6,369 nt of DNA. Origin: SZUA-378 sp036652815. Lineage in GTDB: Bacteria; Bacillota; Clostridia; Lachnospirales; Lachnospiraceae. Under the pieces are notes generated by a model, which saw only the letters and a program-made list of their open reading frames with translations, did no database searches and was not told the origin of the DNA. Positions 6,347 through 6,369 of the stretch are shown in pieces. The DNA lies in the NCBI GenBank assembly GCA_036652815.1, contig JAVVVE010000043.1, forward strand, positions 1-6,369. The letters run 5' to 3'. Both the position numbers and the translations under genes were made by a program. Numbering within the stretch: the first letter of the stretch is position 1; the number at the start of each line of letters is the position of its first letter.

Positions 6347-6366
6347 GCATATAAGGATAAGCTTCG
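6335..6366. repeat. inverted repeat at the extreme right end of the element
   Basis: CGAAGCTTAT (6335-6344) and ATAAGCTTCG (6357-6366) are perfect 10-bp inverted repeats separated by 12 bases. A separate 10-bp palindrome TATGCGCATA (6342-6351) lies across the inner edge. When the ends are joined in a circle, this structure would extend through 2251-2281 to perfect 41-bp arms. It probably holds the binding and strand-exchange sites of the recombinases. Confidence 0.85.
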
Positions 6367-6369
6367 GAG
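6361..6369 (+). pseudogene. tnpC: resumption of IS66 tnpC after the nested element (first codons only)
   Basis: The last nine bases read GCT TCG GAG, Ala-Ser-Glu in the tnpC frame. Joined after 'SNN' (ending at 2244) they restore the IS66 motif NN-x-S-E, whose Glu is the third catalytic residue. If the left coupling sequence CAATCG is used instead, the result is NNQSE. Only three codons are visible, so this call rests on the match to the motif and on the TCG shared at both junctions. The rest of tnpC should follow just outside the window. Confidence 0.6.

Larger units (their letters stand above)
2251..6360 (-). mobile_element. Recombinase-in-trio (RIT)-like element nested in IS66 tnpC
   Basis: This element of about 4.11 kb consists of three adjacent, overlapping tyrosine recombinase genes in one orientation and no cargo. 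It is bounded by perfect 34-bp inverted repeats. That organisation matches RIT elements, which are known as trios of co-oriented tyrosine recombinases flanked by inverted repeats. The left boundary is placed where the tnpC reading frame leaves the IS66 consensus. The right boundary is placed where an in-frame tnpC motif resumes. Bases 2245-2250 (CAATCG) and 6361-6366 (GCTTCG) share TCG and look like 6-bp coupling sequences, so either boundary could move by up to 6 bp. Tn554 is the closest alternative, but it has a different gene order (about 361 aa, then about 630 aa, then a small non-recombinase TnpC). The element is more AT-rich than the surrounding IS66. Confidence 0.85.
1..6369 (+). mobile_element. 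IS66-family insertion sequence, interrupted by a nested element
   Basis: The + strand carries the characteristic IS66 trio in order: tnpA (3' end only), tnpB and tnpC. The last gene is interrupted from about 2251 to 6360 by a tyrosine-recombinase element. Neither IS66 terminal inverted repeat lies in the window: the left end is upstream of position 1 and the right end is beyond 6369. The three genes have no frameshift apart from the insertion, so the copy may have been active before it was hit. Family assignment rests on the TnpB and TnpC motifs. The exact IS name cannot be given from sequence reading alone. Confidence 0.9.

Noticed and set aside
2251..6360. Tn554-type transposon
   Set aside because: Tn554 has a shorter recombinase first, a long one second and a small non-recombinase third, plus resistance cargo. 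Here all three genes are recombinases, the long one is first, there is no cargo, and inverted repeats are present.
2251..6360. CRISPR array, toxin-antitoxin, retron or defence genes
   Set aside because: No spaced direct repeats are present, and no other protein family can be read. The three recombinase genes fill nearly the whole element.

Overview
The window holds an IS66-family insertion sequence, with the tnpA 3' end, tnpB and tnpC on the + strand. Its transposase gene has been split by a second, nested element of about 4.1 kb that encodes three tyrosine recombinases on the - strand. The protein style, strong GGAGG ribosome-binding sites and moderate-to-low GC suggest a Firmicute, most likely a gut-type Clostridia/Lachnospiraceae. 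This is inference, because the window has no chromosomal gene, rRNA or tRNA. The recombinase block is visibly more AT-rich than the IS66 genes, as expected for separately acquired DNA.

Layout: 1-223 is the 3' end of IS66 tnpA, open at the window edge. 217-561 is tnpB. 562-852 is an unusually long tnpB-tnpC gap with candidate promoter, terminator-like and hairpin signals. 853-2250 is tnpC up to the codon just before its expected catalytic glutamate. 2251-6360 is the nested element. 6361-6369 appears to be the resumption of tnpC, reading Ala-Ser-Glu in frame. Both outer ends of the IS66 element lie outside the window.

The nested element looks like a recombinase-in-trio (RIT) element. Three overlapping genes run leftward from 6203 to 2338: a 626-aa recombinase, a 328-aa recombinase and a 340-aa recombinase. 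Each retains the full R-K-HxxR-H-Y catalytic set. They are translationally coupled by 8- and 17-nt overlaps and carry no cargo gene. Perfect 34-bp inverted repeats lie at 2248-2281 and 6304-6337, but the right end carries about 23 further bases that form a second, inverted copy of the predicted core site.

The three enzymes probably act together on these ends. Joining the ends in a circle would create a GGATAA-GCTTCG-TTATCC core site inside a larger palindrome with perfect 41-bp arms and a 12-nt centre. The bases flanking the element (CAATCG on the left, GCTTCG on the right) look like 6-bp coupling sequences of the Tn916 type. Removing the element with either one restores an in-frame IS66 motif (NNQSE or NNASE), so the insertion is exact and potentially reversible. 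The end architecture and the choice of a transposase catalytic motif as target are the most notable features here.
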